From contig JBKDKA010000253.1 of NCBI GenBank assembly GCA_046345315.1, positions 1-64,000 of the forward strand: a DNA stretch of 64,000 bases, written 5' to 3'. Positions 8,390 through 17,318 of the stretch are shown here, in pieces. Each line of letters begins with the position of its first letter. Position 1 is the first letter of the stretch. Below the pieces are notes generated by a model, which had not been told where the DNA came from, did not search any database, and worked only from the letters and a program-made list of their open reading frames with translations. Origin of the DNA: F1-80-MAGs062 sp046345315 (lineage in GTDB: Bacteria > Planctomycetota > Planctomycetia > Planctomycetales > Planctomycetaceae). The position numbers and the translations under genes were made by a program.

Positions 8390-8863
8390 ATGAGTGTGCT
8401 CAGTGAAGAACTCCGCGAACGAATTCGTGCTGAGTTCCCGAAGTATCCGAACAAGCGAGCCGTCACGCTTCCGGCGCTGCACATCGTGCATGACGCGATG
8501 CGAGCAGTTTCGCACGGGGCAATTGAGGAGATCGCCGAGCTTCTCGAGCTTCATCCGTCCGAAGTTCATGACACGATGTCGTTTTACAACTTCTTCAAGG
8601 AAGAAAAGAATCCGCTGGGGAAACACCGAGTGTGGGTCTGCCGAAGCATTTCCTGCATGCTTCGAGGCGGAGAAGAAGTTCTGGAGAAGGTCTGCCACAA
8701 GTTTAATGTTCATCCGGGGCAGACATCGGCAGACGGCAAAGTGACTCTGGAGTTTGCTGAGTGTCTGGGTGCGTGTGAAGGCGCTCCCTGCATTCTGGTT
8801 GATGATGAGTGCCATATGGAGATGAGTGCCGAAGCGGTCACAGCACTTATCGAGAAACTCTGA
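8390..8863 (+). CDS. nuoE: NADH-quinone oxidoreductase subunit E ([2Fe-2S] N1a)
   Basis: 24-kDa-type subunit of the NADH dehydrogenase module, 157 residues. The thioredoxin-like fold binds [2Fe-2S] cluster N1a through Cys84 and Cys89 (VCRSISC) and Cys125 and Cys129 (ECLGACEGAPC). The helical N-terminal region (RIRAEFPKYPNKRAVTLPAL) is typical. It precedes nuoF, its structural partner, by less than 100 bp. Confidence 0.95.
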   Translation: MSVLSEELRERIRAEFPKYPNKRAVTLPALHIVHDAMRAVSHGAIEEIAELLELHPSEVHDTMSFYNFFKEEKNPLGKHRVWVCRSISCMLRGGEEVLEKVCHKFNVHPGQTSADGKVTLEFAECLGACEGAPCILVDDECHMEMSAEAVTALIEKL

Positions 8864-8960
8864 ACCGGGTTTGTTTCAGGAGTCTCTGCGAAAACTCGCT
8901 TTTCTCAACGCTGACGAATGATCTGTGTCGGCTTCCACTGAAATTTCGGTCCTCAATCAC

Positions 8961-10295
8961 ATGCCAAAATTCGAACCTGTTCTGTTCGCAAGAATCCACA
9001 AGCCGGACAGTGCTTCTCTGGCCACCTATCGGGCCGACGGCGGTTACGCGCGGTTGAAAGAAATTCTTTCGATGGCTCCTGCCGACGTGACGAACATCGT
9101 CAAGGACTCGGGGCTTCGTGGCCGCGGAGGTGCCGGGTTTCCGTGCGGTCTGAAGTGGACGTTCCTCCCGAAGGATCACGCCGGGCCGATCTATCTCTGC
9201 ATTAATGCGGATGAAAGCGAACCGGGAACCTTCAACAATCGAATCCTGATGGAGAAAGACCCCCATCAGCTGATCGAAGGCATCATGATCGCCTGTCATG
9301 CGATCAGGTCGAACAACGCCTACCTGTATCTTCGATACGAGTATGGTCGCAGTTATCGAGCTCTGGATCAGGCGGTGAAGGAGTGTTACGCCGCGGGTCT
9401 ACTCGGAAAGAACATTCTGGGAACGGGATTCAATCTCGACATCGTGCTGCACCGGGGAGCTGGTGCGTACATCTGCGGCGAGGAAACGGGGCTGATCGAA
9501 AGTCTCGAAGGCAAGCGAGCCTGGCCGCGAATCAAGCCACCATTTCCGGCGATTGAAGGATTGTTTCGAAAACCGACGATTGTCAACAACGTGGAGACTC
9601 TGTGCTGCGTGACACAGATTCTTCGTCGTGGAGTGGACTGGTTCAAATCCATCGGAATTCCGCCGGATCCGAGCAATCCGCGCGATCCGGGAAGTTATGG
9701 TCCGAAGCTTTACTGCGTCAGCGGGCATGTGAACAAGCCCTGCTGTGTTGAACTTCCACTGGGAGTCACTGCCAGAGAGCTGATCGAAGAGCATGCTGGC
9801 GGAGTCTGGAAGGGCCGGAAAGCCAAGGCTGTTGTTCCGGGCGGAATCAGTATGGGTTTTCTGTCCGACAAGGAACTCGACACGAAGCTCGACTTCGCTG
9901 GTCCGGGCAAAGTCGGCTGTCTGGGACTGGGCACTGCGGCTGTTGTCGTGGTTGACGATCAGACCAGCATGGTGGATGTGCTTTACAACTGCTGCCGATT
10001 CATGTCCCATGAGTCTTGCGGACAGTGTACTCCCTGCCGGGAAGGGACGGCATGGATGACGAAGATTCTGGAACGAATCCGGTCGGGCAACGGAAAACTG
10101 GAAGACCTGGATCTTCTGACAGAAGTTGCCGGTTCGATGGGAATCATTCCGGGGACGACGATCTGTGGCCTCTCCGACGGTGCGGCGTGGCCGGTTAAGA
10201 ATGCGATCACAAAATTCCGAGGGGACTTTGAAGACTATATTCGCAGCCGGAAGTCTTCCGTCACATCCGCTCAGAAATTGATGGCTGCACATTAG
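8961..10295 (+). CDS. nuoF: NADH-quinone oxidoreductase subunit F (FMN, NADH, N3)
   Basis: 51-kDa-type subunit that binds NADH and FMN and carries [4Fe-4S] cluster N3. The FMN/NADH glycine-rich segments are GLRGRGGAGFPCGLKW near the N-terminus and GAYICGEETGLIESLEG; cluster N3 uses ESCGQCTPCREGT together with the downstream Cys in IPGTTICGL. I start at the ATG at 8961 (444 residues), where the family similarity begins (MPKFEPVL); a GTG at 8925 would add 12 residues. Neither has a good ribosome site. It ends 12 bp before nuoG. Confidence 0.94.
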   Translation: MPKFEPVLFARIHKPDSASLATYRADGGYARLKEILSMAPADVTNIVKDSGLRGRGGAGFPCGLKWTFLPKDHAGPIYLCINADESEPGTFNNRILMEKDPHQLIEGIMIACHAIRSNNAYLYLRYEYGRSYRALDQAVKECYAAGLLGKNILGTGFNLDIVLHRGAGAYICGEETGLIESLEGKRAWPRIKPPFPAIEGLFRKPTIVNNVETLCCVTQILRRGVDWFKSIGIPPDPSNPRDPGSYGPKLYCVSGHVNKPCCVELPLGVTARELIEEHAGGVWKGRKAKAVVPGGISMGFLSDKELDTKLDFAGPGKVGCLGLGTAAVVVVDDQTSMVDVLYNCCRFMSHESCGQCTPCREGTAWMTKILERIRSGNGKLEDLDLLTEVAGSMGIIPGTTICGLSDGAAWPVKNAITKFRGDFEDYIRSRKSSVTSAQKLMAAH

Positions 10296-10307
10296 ACAGG
10301 TAATGTC

Positions 10308-11960
10308 ATGGGAACTGTTCTGGTCAATGGTGAACCCGTTGAAGTCGGCTCTGACGAGCGGCTGAATTGCATACAGGCTGCAGCGAAAGTCGGCGTTGAA
10401 ATTCCGGCTTATTGCTGGCACCCTTCACTTTCCGTCGTCGCCAGCTGCCGCATGTGTCTCGTTGAGGTCGGCGACAAAAAGCCGGATGGCACCGTACAGA
10501 TGCAGCCGAAGCTTGTCCCGGGCTGTCAGACGCCCGCGAAAGACGGCACGGTGATCATCTCTGACAGCCAGAAGGTCAAGGATGCCCGAAAGGCAACACT
10601 GGAATACCTTCTGCTGAATCATCCTCTGGACTGTCCGACCTGTGATCAGGCTGGTGAATGCTTTCTGCAGGATTACAGTTTCAACCACGGGCGTGGTTAC
10701 AGTCGGCTGCAGGAACCCAAGAACATCAAGCCCGACAAGGACTACATCGGCGATCAGATTACTCTGTTCACCGATCGGTGCATTATGTGCACTCGCTGTG
10801 TCCGGTTTACTCGTGAGGTCTCGGGCTCATCAGAGCTGCAGGTTGTCAGCCGTGGAAGCCACGAAGAGATTGACATCTTTCCGGGGCATCCGGTCAACAA
10901 CAAGCTGGCCGGGAATGTGGTGGACCTTTGCCCGGTAGGTGCTCTCTGCAGCAAGGATTTCTTGTATCAGCAGCGAGTCTGGTGGCTGAAATCAGCAGAC
11001 TCTGTCTGTCCGGGATGCAGCACCGGTTGCAGCATCACCGTCGATCAGAATGAAGATCAGGTTTACCGCCTGAAGCCTCGTGTCAATCCGGATGCTCAGG
11101 GTCACTTCATGTGTGACGAAGGGCGATTTGGATGGAAGTATGTTCATTCCGAAAAGCGTCTGACGTCTCCGGAGCTTCGAAGCAACGGTCAGGTGACATC
11201 CCGTGACTGGTCCGCAGTTCTGACTGCGGTTCAGGCATCACTGAAGAAGGCCGCTCAGGCGGGCAAAGGAAAACTGGCGGCCGTGCTGTCGCCCTGGATG
11301 ACTGTCGAAGAGGCGTGGATGCTGGCTGGTTATCTGAAGTCACTTTCAGAGACGGTCACACTGGCGCTCGGACCAGTGCGTGTTTCGGGTGAGGATGATC
11401 ATTATCCGAAAGACATTCGCGGCCGTTCGATTGAACCGGTGAAATTCACGATTCGAGCTGAGAAGTGTCCGAATCGAGCGGGTGTCGAAGCGGTATTGAA
11501 ACATTTTGCAGGTGAGATTACTCCGTTTGAGGAGCTGATTCGGCTTTCTTCGGCTGGCCAGTTCCAGGCGGTTTATCTCGTCGGCGGTGATCCGGAGGGC
11601 TGGATCTCTGACCTGCAGGCGGAAGCGTTCTCGAAGACGTCGACGGTGATCGTGCAGGATTACCTTCCATCGCCGGTTCTGCGTCACGCGACTCACGTTC
11701 TTCCCTCCGGGACATTTCCTGAGCGCGACGGAACGTTCGTCAATCACAAAGGTCTTGGGCAGCTGATTCGTCGTTCGATTCGAACCCCGGGAGACAGTCG
11801 TCCCGATGGACGCATCCTCTGGGATCTTTCCGGTCGTCGTGGGCTTGCGCATTATGAGCTTCTTCGGGAAGAAGTGGCTCAGGCTGTTCCGGCACTGAGC
11901 TCGCTCACGGATTCGACTCTGAGTGAAAACGGGGCTGTAGTGGGAGCGGGTGCACGATGA
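10308..11960 (+). CDS. nuoG: NADH-quinone oxidoreductase subunit G, short form
   Basis: Iron-sulfur subunit of the NADH module, 550 residues and much shorter than the ~900 of E. coli. The N-terminal [2Fe-2S] ferredoxin domain (YCWHPSLSVVASCRMCLVE), the His/Cys-ligated N5 site (NHPLDCPTCDQAGEC) and the N4 site (CIMCTRCVRFTREVSG) are present. So is the optional N7 site: C-x2-C-x3-C-x27-C, beginning CPGCSTGC, with exact spacing. The molybdopterin-oxidoreductase-like region is reduced to a C-terminal remnant (VLPSGTFPERDGTFVNHKGLGQ). Its stop overlaps the start of nuoH (ATGA). Confidence 0.94.
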   Translation: MGTVLVNGEPVEVGSDERLNCIQAAAKVGVEIPAYCWHPSLSVVASCRMCLVEVGDKKPDGTVQMQPKLVPGCQTPAKDGTVIISDSQKVKDARKATLEYLLLNHPLDCPTCDQAGECFLQDYSFNHGRGYSRLQEPKNIKPDKDYIGDQITLFTDRCIMCTRCVRFTREVSGSSELQVVSRGSHEEIDIFPGHPVNNKLAGNVVDLCPVGALCSKDFLYQQRVWWLKSADSVCPGCSTGCSITVDQNEDQVYRLKPRVNPDAQGHFMCDEGRFGWKYVHSEKRLTSPELRSNGQVTSRDWSAVLTAVQASLKKAAQAGKGKLAAVLSPWMTVEEAWMLAGYLKSLSETVTLALGPVRVSGEDDHYPKDIRGRSIEPVKFTIRAEKCPNRAGVEAVLKHFAGEITPFEELIRLSSAGQFQAVYLVGGDPEGWISDLQAEAFSKTSTVIVQDYLPSPVLRHATHVLPSGTFPERDGTFVNHKGLGQLIRRSIRTPGDSRPDGRILWDLSGRRGLAHYELLREEVAQAVPALSSLTDSTLSENGAVVGAGAR

Positions 11961-13138
11961 CGGAAATCCTCATTACTGTCGCGACGATTCTGATTGTGGT
12001 CGGGGCGATCCCCGGTGTCTGCAATTATCTGATTCTTCTCGAACGAAAACTTTCCGCCTGGATGCAGGACCGTGTCGGGCCGAACCGCGTGGGGCCGGCG
12101 GGGCTGTTTCAGCCACTGGCCGACGGGATCAAGCTGCTTCTCAAGGAAGAAGTGATTCCTTCACATGTCGACCGAGTTCTCTACCTGATGGCACCGATGA
12201 TCAGCGTCTTCACAACGATGCTGGCTCTGGCGGTAGTTCCATTCGGACCGGTTGAAGACGCTCCGAAGTGGATTCGTTTTATCATTGCCCCGGGGATTGA
12301 TATTGGTCTCGTGTTTATTTTTGCGATCACCAGCCTGGCCGTTTACGGGATCATTCTGGGTGGCTGGGCATCGAACAACAAGTACAGTGCTCTGGGTTCG
12401 CTGCGAGCCAGTGCTCAGGTGGTGAGCTATGAAATTCCGCTCGGGATGTCGGTCCTTGGTATCGCTCTGATGGCGGGCACAGTCAATCTCGAACAGATTC
12501 AGCTTCAGCAGGTGAATGCCGGGATTCTGGGCTGGAACATCTGGTATCAGCCGCTGGCCTGTCTGATCTTTTTCTCCAGTTCTCTGGCAGAAGCCAACCG
12601 ACTTCCGTTCGACCTTGCTGAATGTGAACAGGAACTCGTTGGTGGCTGGCATACGGAATACAGTGCGCTGAAGTGGGCTCTGTTTTTCCTTGGCGAATAC
12701 ACCCATGTCATCACGATCAGCTTCCTGACGACGATTCTGTTTTTCGGTGGCTGGCATCTACCGGGAATTGCGACTGCGGAGAGTGTTTATCCGTTTGCCT
12801 GGCTGGTGAAACTGCTGGTGCTCCTGACCAAAGTTTTCGGATTCATTGTTCTGATCATTATGCTTCGATGGACGATTCCTCGGTTTCGTTTTGACCAGCT
12901 GATGGACCTGGCCTGGAAGATCATGATTCCGCTGTCGGTCGTGAATATCCTGATGGTAATGTTCTGTCTGCACTTTCAGGCCAGTCATCTCTGGCTGATG
13001 GTCGGCTCGGTGCTGATGTTTATCTGCTGGGGTGTTGTGGGAACCAGTCATCGGCGAGTTCAGCTTCAGGGCGGTACAGCACGGACGATGGTGTCACACG
13101 CGGTGTCGTCGGCTCATTCAACTGCTGGAAAACACTAG
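11957..13138 (+). CDS. nuoH: NADH-quinone oxidoreductase subunit H
   Basis: Membrane subunit (ND1 type) that joins the peripheral and membrane arms and lines the quinone channel; 393 residues with about eight helices. Typical words are ERKLSAWMQDRVGPNRVGP at the first cytosolic loop, EIPLGMSVLGIALM, NRLPFDLAECEQELVGG (acidic loop near the E-channel) and RWTIPRFRFDQLMDLAWK. A hydrophilic tail of about 30 residues extends the C-terminus. The start overlaps the nuoG stop; a 120-bp gap separates it from nuoI. Confidence 0.95.
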   Translation: MTEILITVATILIVVGAIPGVCNYLILLERKLSAWMQDRVGPNRVGPAGLFQPLADGIKLLLKEEVIPSHVDRVLYLMAPMISVFTTMLALAVVPFGPVEDAPKWIRFIIAPGIDIGLVFIFAITSLAVYGIILGGWASNNKYSALGSLRASAQVVSYEIPLGMSVLGIALMAGTVNLEQIQLQQVNAGILGWNIWYQPLACLIFFSSSLAEANRLPFDLAECEQELVGGWHTEYSALKWALFFLGEYTHVITISFLTTILFFGGWHLPGIATAESVYPFAWLVKLLVLLTKVFGFIVLIIMLRWTIPRFRFDQLMDLAWKIMIPLSVVNILMVMFCLHFQASHLWLMVGSVLMFICWGVVGTSHRRVQLQGGTARTMVSHAVSSAHSTAGKH

Positions 13139-13258
13139 CATTTCAAGGCCCGAGTGTTTTTCAGAGAACAGCACTGGCATAGCCCGTGGCACACATGAAT
13201 TAATCATTGACAGAGCACTAATTTCTGATTCCGAATTCTGATTCGAGAACTGAGTACC

Positions 13259-13948
13259 ATGTCTGATTCCGGAAAGAAAGTCGCGTGGGTCGAGGAGCCT
13301 GAGATTGGCTTCTGGGAAGCCACGTTCGTACCCGCGATCGTGGAAGGTCTGAAGACCACGGTCAAGCACGTACTGAAGCGTCAGACCGTCACGCAGCAGT
13401 ATCCGGAAGTGAAACCGGATCTGCCTCTGCACTATCGTGGTGTGCATCGACTGAACCGAGACGAGAAGGACCGCGTCAAGTGCGTGGCCTGCATGCTTTG
13501 TGCGACCGCCTGCCCGGCTCGTTGCATTACGATTGAGGCTGCACCGGCACCAAAGGACTGGCCGGATCGAGATAAGTTTCCGAAGTCATTTGTTCTCGAC
13601 GAACTTCGATGCATCTATTGCGGAATGTGTGAGGAAGCCTGCCCGGTTGACGCGATCGAGCTGACTCACATTTATGATCTCACGGGAGAGACCCGTAACG
13701 AGCTGATGTACGATCGAGAGAAGCTGCTCGATGTGTTTGATAAAACCAAAGACAATTCGAGAGACCCGGTGCGAACGCAGCGCGGTGTTCTGGGGCCTGC
13801 GGCGGCATTTGATGAGCTTCCAACGCTCGGCCCGGCAACTCAGGTTGCAAACTCCGATCGTTCGGCAGCCAGCCCGACACCTGGTGTGATTCGTTCCACC
13901 GGTACTGAATATTCAGGCGGTGCTGGCAAGAGTCAGGAGAACCACTGA
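13259..13948 (+). CDS. nuoI: NADH-quinone oxidoreductase subunit I (N6a, N6b)
   Basis: Ferredoxin-like subunit with two [4Fe-4S] clusters, 229 residues. The two motifs are Cys75-x2-Cys78-x2-Cys81-x3-Cys85-Pro (CVACMLCATACP) and Cys118-x2-Cys121-x2-Cys124-x3-Cys128-Pro (CIYCGMCEEACP). The C-terminal ~70 residues after these sites form a longer Ser/Pro-rich tail than in most NuoI. In the 120-bp gap before it a TTGACA (13207-13212) is visible, but I found no matching -10 box. The stop codon overlaps the nuoJ start (TGATG). Confidence 0.94.
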   Translation: MSDSGKKVAWVEEPEIGFWEATFVPAIVEGLKTTVKHVLKRQTVTQQYPEVKPDLPLHYRGVHRLNRDEKDRVKCVACMLCATACPARCITIEAAPAPKDWPDRDKFPKSFVLDELRCIYCGMCEEACPVDAIELTHIYDLTGETRNELMYDREKLLDVFDKTKDNSRDPVRTQRGVLGPAAAFDELPTLGPATQVANSDRSAASPTPGVIRSTGTEYSGGAGKSQENH

Positions 13949-14730
13949 TGAGTGTCTGGCTGCAGTCTCATCCTGTTACCATTGCCGGTCTCATCGCCTG
14001 GGCACTTGGGATTCTCTGGCTGATGCCGGGGAAACAAGTATCTGCTGCGAGGAATCGGATTCCAGGGCTGGTTCTCGCCACTGCGGGGATTGTCGCGCTG
14101 AGCTCGTCCATCGGAGCTGCTCAGCCGGAGTTTGCCTCGGAGGTGCTCTTCTGGCTCTTCGCGGTGGGTGCGTTACTCTGCGGAGTGCTCATGATCACTT
14201 CACGCAATCCGGTTTACGGAGCGTTGTGGTTTGCTCTCGTGACTCTCTGCACCTGCGGGCTTTTCCTTCTTCAGCAGGCTCCGTTTCTGGCAGCCGCTAC
14301 CATTATCGTTTATGCGGGGGCTGTGATCGTTACCTTCCTCTTTGTCATCATGCTGGCTCAGCAGGGTGGCGCGATGGGTTACGATCAGCAGTCACGTCAG
14401 AGTTTCCCGGCGACGATCGCAGCCTTCGTTCTGCTGGGAGCAGTCATCATGACGCTCCAGATCGGATCAGGAAAAGCGGCGGCCGTTGCGGGCGAGGGTT
14501 CGTCCGGAGCCACTACGAATGTGACCGCAGCATCTGATGCGGTTTCTCAGACTTCAGGTAATCCGCTGAGCAAGCCGCTGGAGGGCCAGCAGCTCGGAAC
14601 AATGAAGGGTCTGGGGCGATCTTTGTTTGGTGATTATCTCTTCGCTGTGGAACTGGCCGGGACTCTGCTGCTGATTGCCAGCATCGGAGCCATCGCAATT
14701 GCTCCTCGCAGAGAACAGGGGGCAATATGA
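13948..14730 (+). CDS. nuoJ: NADH-quinone oxidoreductase subunit J
   Basis: ND6-type membrane subunit, 260 residues, with about five hydrophobic helices. The conserved NPVYGALWFALVTLCTCGLF and the segment ATIIVYAGAVIVTFLFVIML (the pi-bulge helix 3 of ND6) are clear. Between helices 4 and 5 there is a hydrophilic insert of roughly 60 residues rich in Ala, Gly, Ser and Thr, longer than usual. It is translationally coupled on both sides: TGATG with nuoI and ATGA with nuoK. Confidence 0.93.
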   Translation: MSVWLQSHPVTIAGLIAWALGILWLMPGKQVSAARNRIPGLVLATAGIVALSSSIGAAQPEFASEVLFWLFAVGALLCGVLMITSRNPVYGALWFALVTLCTCGLFLLQQAPFLAAATIIVYAGAVIVTFLFVIMLAQQGGAMGYDQQSRQSFPATIAAFVLLGAVIMTLQIGSGKAAAVAGEGSSGATTNVTAASDAVSQTSGNPLSKPLEGQQLGTMKGLGRSLFGDYLFAVELAGTLLLIASIGAIAIAPRREQGAI

Positions 14731-15164
14731 CGGGCGATGTGGAACGATTTCTTTTCGTCGGGGCGGGGCTTTTTGTCCTGGGAGTTCTTGGATTTCTGAC
14801 CCGACGAAATCTGATCATGATGATTCTCTCTGCGGAGCTGATGCTGCATGGAGTATCGCTTACCCTGGTGACGTTCGGTCGAATGCACGGGACGAACGAA
14901 GGTCAGGCATTCACCATTTTTACGCTGACCGTTGCTGCCTGCGAAGCGGGCCTGGCTCTGGCGCTGGTTCTGAACCTCTATCGGAAATCACATTCTCTTG
15001 ATATTCAGGTCTGGTCGCGTCTGCGTGAATCTGACCTGCCATCGCCGGTCTCGGAAGGTTCCGGCGGCACGATGATTCCTCCGAAGAATCCTTACGAGGA
15101 TCTTCCGAAGCTTACGCCGGCCGGAAAGAGACCGACGGAGGCAGAATCAGTCCGAGTGGGCTGA
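14727..15164 (+). CDS. nuoK: NADH-quinone oxidoreductase subunit K with extended C-terminus
   Basis: ND4L-type membrane subunit, 145 residues against about 100 in most bacteria. The first 95 or so hold three helices with the two proton-path glutamates (SAELMLHGVSL and AACEAGLALALVL). The remaining ~50 residues are a soluble Pro-rich tail (SEGSGGTMIPPKNPYEDLP), which I infer to be cytoplasmic. The start overlaps nuoJ (ATGA). A 124-bp gap with a hairpin follows. Confidence 0.93.
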   Translation: MTGDVERFLFVGAGLFVLGVLGFLTRRNLIMMILSAELMLHGVSLTLVTFGRMHGTNEGQAFTIFTLTVAACEAGLALALVLNLYRKSHSLDIQVWSRLRESDLPSPVSEGSGGTMIPPKNPYEDLPKLTPAGKRPTEAESVRVG

Positions 15165-15181
15165 GTGGCACGGAGAGTTTG

Positions 15182-15198
15182 ATTGCTCTTCGAGCAAT
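15182..15198 (+). promoter_or_regulatory. Small hairpin between nuoK and nuoL
   Basis: ATTGCTC (15182-15188) and GAGCAAT (15192-15198) form a perfect 7-bp stem with the loop TTC, 17 bp after the nuoK stop. No T-run follows. Like the nuoC-nuoD hairpin it sits in one of the few real gaps of the operon and may act on mRNA stability; this is inference. Confidence 0.35.
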
Positions 15199-15288
15199 GA
15201 AGGACTCTGGAAGCTCTTTGAAACTGCATGAGATCCTGGCTGACTGAAATTTTCTGACCCCATCGAACTGATCAGGTCGCTGACTGAT

Positions 15289-17304
15289 ATGACTGAAACA
15301 ACAATCCTCTGGCTGATTCCTGCAGCACCGCTGGCGTCGGCCGTCGTGACGGCACTGCTTGGGCCGCGACTGCTGAGATATCAGAGTCATCTGCCCTGCT
15401 GGACCGCGATGGCGGTTTCCTTCATCTGTTCGCTGATTCTGCTGTTCAGAATTCTTCCGGGCACTGCGACACCTGCCCCGGCAGCCGATGAAACCGCGGT
15501 TACAGCTGCTGCAGAACAGTCGGCTTCTGTTCCGGGTCAGGTCATTGTGTCGGGATTCGAATGGATGCGAGTCGGATCGCTTCACGTTCGCGTCGACCTT
15601 CGAGCTGACTGGATGACCGGAATCATGCTGTGCATGGTGACCGGTGTGAGTTTTCTGGTTGCGATGTTCGGATCCGGGTATATGCATCATGACCCCGGAT
15701 ACCCGCGATTTTTCGCCGCCGTTTCGCTCTTCGTGTTTTCGATGACGATGCTGGTTCTGGCAGGCAGCTTCCCGCTGCTGTTTGTTTTCTGGGAAGCTGT
15801 GGGTCTCTGCAGCTACCTGCTGATCGGATTCTGGTTTCACAAGCCAGCAGCTGCTGCGGCCGCGAAGAAAGCCTTTGTCGTCAATCGAATCGGCGACTTC
15901 GGGCTCATTATGGGAATTTTTCTGATCTGGCAGACCTTCGGAACGCTGAACTTCGTGGAGCTTTTCGGAAACACTGAGGCTCTGCAGTCGGTGGCTCAGA
16001 GTGATCCCGGTCGGCTGAAGCTGATCTGCCTCTGCCTTTTCCTTGGTGCGATGGGCAAGTCCGCTCAGTTTCCACTGCAGGTCTGGCTTCCGGACGCCAT
16101 GGAAGGGCCGACTCCTGTCAGCGCACTCATTCATGCTGCGACAATGGTCACCGCTGGTGTTTACCTCGTGGCTCGATGTACTCCGCTGTTCGTTCTGGCT
16201 CCTGAGGTTCAGCTGGTGGTTTCCGGAATTGGTGCCGCCACGGCCCTGATTTCGGCGATCACCGCTCTCACACAGACGGACCTGAAGCGAGTCCTCGCGT
16301 ACTCAACGGTGAGTCAGCTGGGATTCATGTTCATGGCCATGGGTTGTGGAGCAGCCGGAGCGGAGCTGGTGACCCCGGCAGTCACGGCCGGAATGTTTCA
16401 TCTCTTCACTCATGCCTTTTTCAAGGCTCTGCTCTTCCTTGCAGCCGGCAGTGTCATGCACGCCATGGGCGATGTCATTGATATGCGGCGATTCAGCGGA
16501 CTGAAGCACGCTCTTCCGATCACGCACTGGACGTTTCTTGTTGGTGCCGCGGCACTCGCCGGAGTTCCGCTCCTGGCCGGATTCTGGAGCAAAGACGATA
16601 TCCTGGCGGTGCTTGGTGAAGCATCTCGCAGTCAGCAGCATGGTGGTTTCTTCAGCGTCATCCGAATGATCGCAACGGGAACTGCGCTGCTGACAGCGTT
16701 CTATACATTCAGAGCGTACTTCATGACGTTTCATGGTCCGGAGAAATTTCCTGAAGAGGCCGGACATCATCCTCATGACGCCTCCACGGTCATGGCGATT
16801 CCGCTTGGTATCCTTGCCGTCTGTGCGGCTCTGATTGGTCTTGCTGTCGGGCCCACCCATCTGTTTGCGTCAACAATTCAGAAGATTCAGGGGCTCACAC
16901 CGGTGGAGAGTCACGGACTGCACTGGGGCGTGATGGCTGTCAGCAGTGTGATTGCTCTGAGCGGAATCGGAGCGGCGTGGTTTCTTTACATCGCCTCGCC
17001 GGGGATTCCGGGAACGATCGCAAAGGCCCTGGCACCGCTGTATCAGCTCTCCATCCACAAGTTCTTCCTCGATGAGATCTTCCTTGTCCTGATCGTCCTA
17101 CCGCTGACCGGGATCGCCAGGCTGTGCGTGTTGTTCGACCGCTATGTGATCGACGGCATCGTTGATGGTTTCGGTGCTGTGACGCGGGGCCTGAGTGCTC
17201 TGCCGGGACAGCTTCACGGCGGCGTGACTTCTTCCTACGCCGGTGTCATGTGGGTTGGTGTTGTGGCGGCGGTGGTTGCTGTTCTGAGTCTCTTTCAGAG
17301 TTGA
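15289..17304 (+). CDS. nuoL: NADH-quinone oxidoreductase subunit L
   Basis: ND5-type antiporter-like proton-pumping subunit at the far end of the membrane arm, 671 residues. Family marks include FVFWEAVGLCSYLLIGFW (helix 5 with the key Glu), KSAQFPLQVWLPDAMEGPTPVSALIHAATMV split over helices 7-8, and LKRVLAYSTVSQLGFMF. The C-terminal lateral helix region is retained (SIHKFFLDEIFLVLIVLPLT and the stretch after it). The loop after the second helix is Ala-rich (TPAPAADETAVTAAAEQ). Confidence 0.95.
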   Translation: MTETTILWLIPAAPLASAVVTALLGPRLLRYQSHLPCWTAMAVSFICSLILLFRILPGTATPAPAADETAVTAAAEQSASVPGQVIVSGFEWMRVGSLHVRVDLRADWMTGIMLCMVTGVSFLVAMFGSGYMHHDPGYPRFFAAVSLFVFSMTMLVLAGSFPLLFVFWEAVGLCSYLLIGFWFHKPAAAAAAKKAFVVNRIGDFGLIMGIFLIWQTFGTLNFVELFGNTEALQSVAQSDPGRLKLICLCLFLGAMGKSAQFPLQVWLPDAMEGPTPVSALIHAATMVTAGVYLVARCTPLFVLAPEVQLVVSGIGAATALISAITALTQTDLKRVLAYSTVSQLGFMFMAMGCGAAGAELVTPAVTAGMFHLFTHAFFKALLFLAAGSVMHAMGDVIDMRRFSGLKHALPITHWTFLVGAAALAGVPLLAGFWSKDDILAVLGEASRSQQHGGFFSVIRMIATGTALLTAFYTFRAYFMTFHGPEKFPEEAGHHPHDASTVMAIPLGILAVCAALIGLAVGPTHLFASTIQKIQGLTPVESHGLHWGVMAVSSVIALSGIGAAWFLYIASPGIPGTIAKALAPLYQLSIHKFFLDEIFLVLIVLPLTGIARLCVLFDRYVIDGIVDGFGAVTRGLSALPGQLHGGVTSSYAGVMWVGVVAAVVAVLSLFQS

Positions 17305-17318
17305 TTGGCAGACCTGGC

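Noticed and set aside
13139..13258. Internal promoter before nuoI (TTGACA at 13207-13212)
   Set aside because: No -10-like box is found at a suitable distance.
7143..16134. Long open frames on the minus strand opposite nuoD, nuoF, nuoL
   Set aside because: They lie exactly antisense to strongly conserved nuo genes, lack ribosome sites and read like mirror translations rich in Arg, His and Gln.
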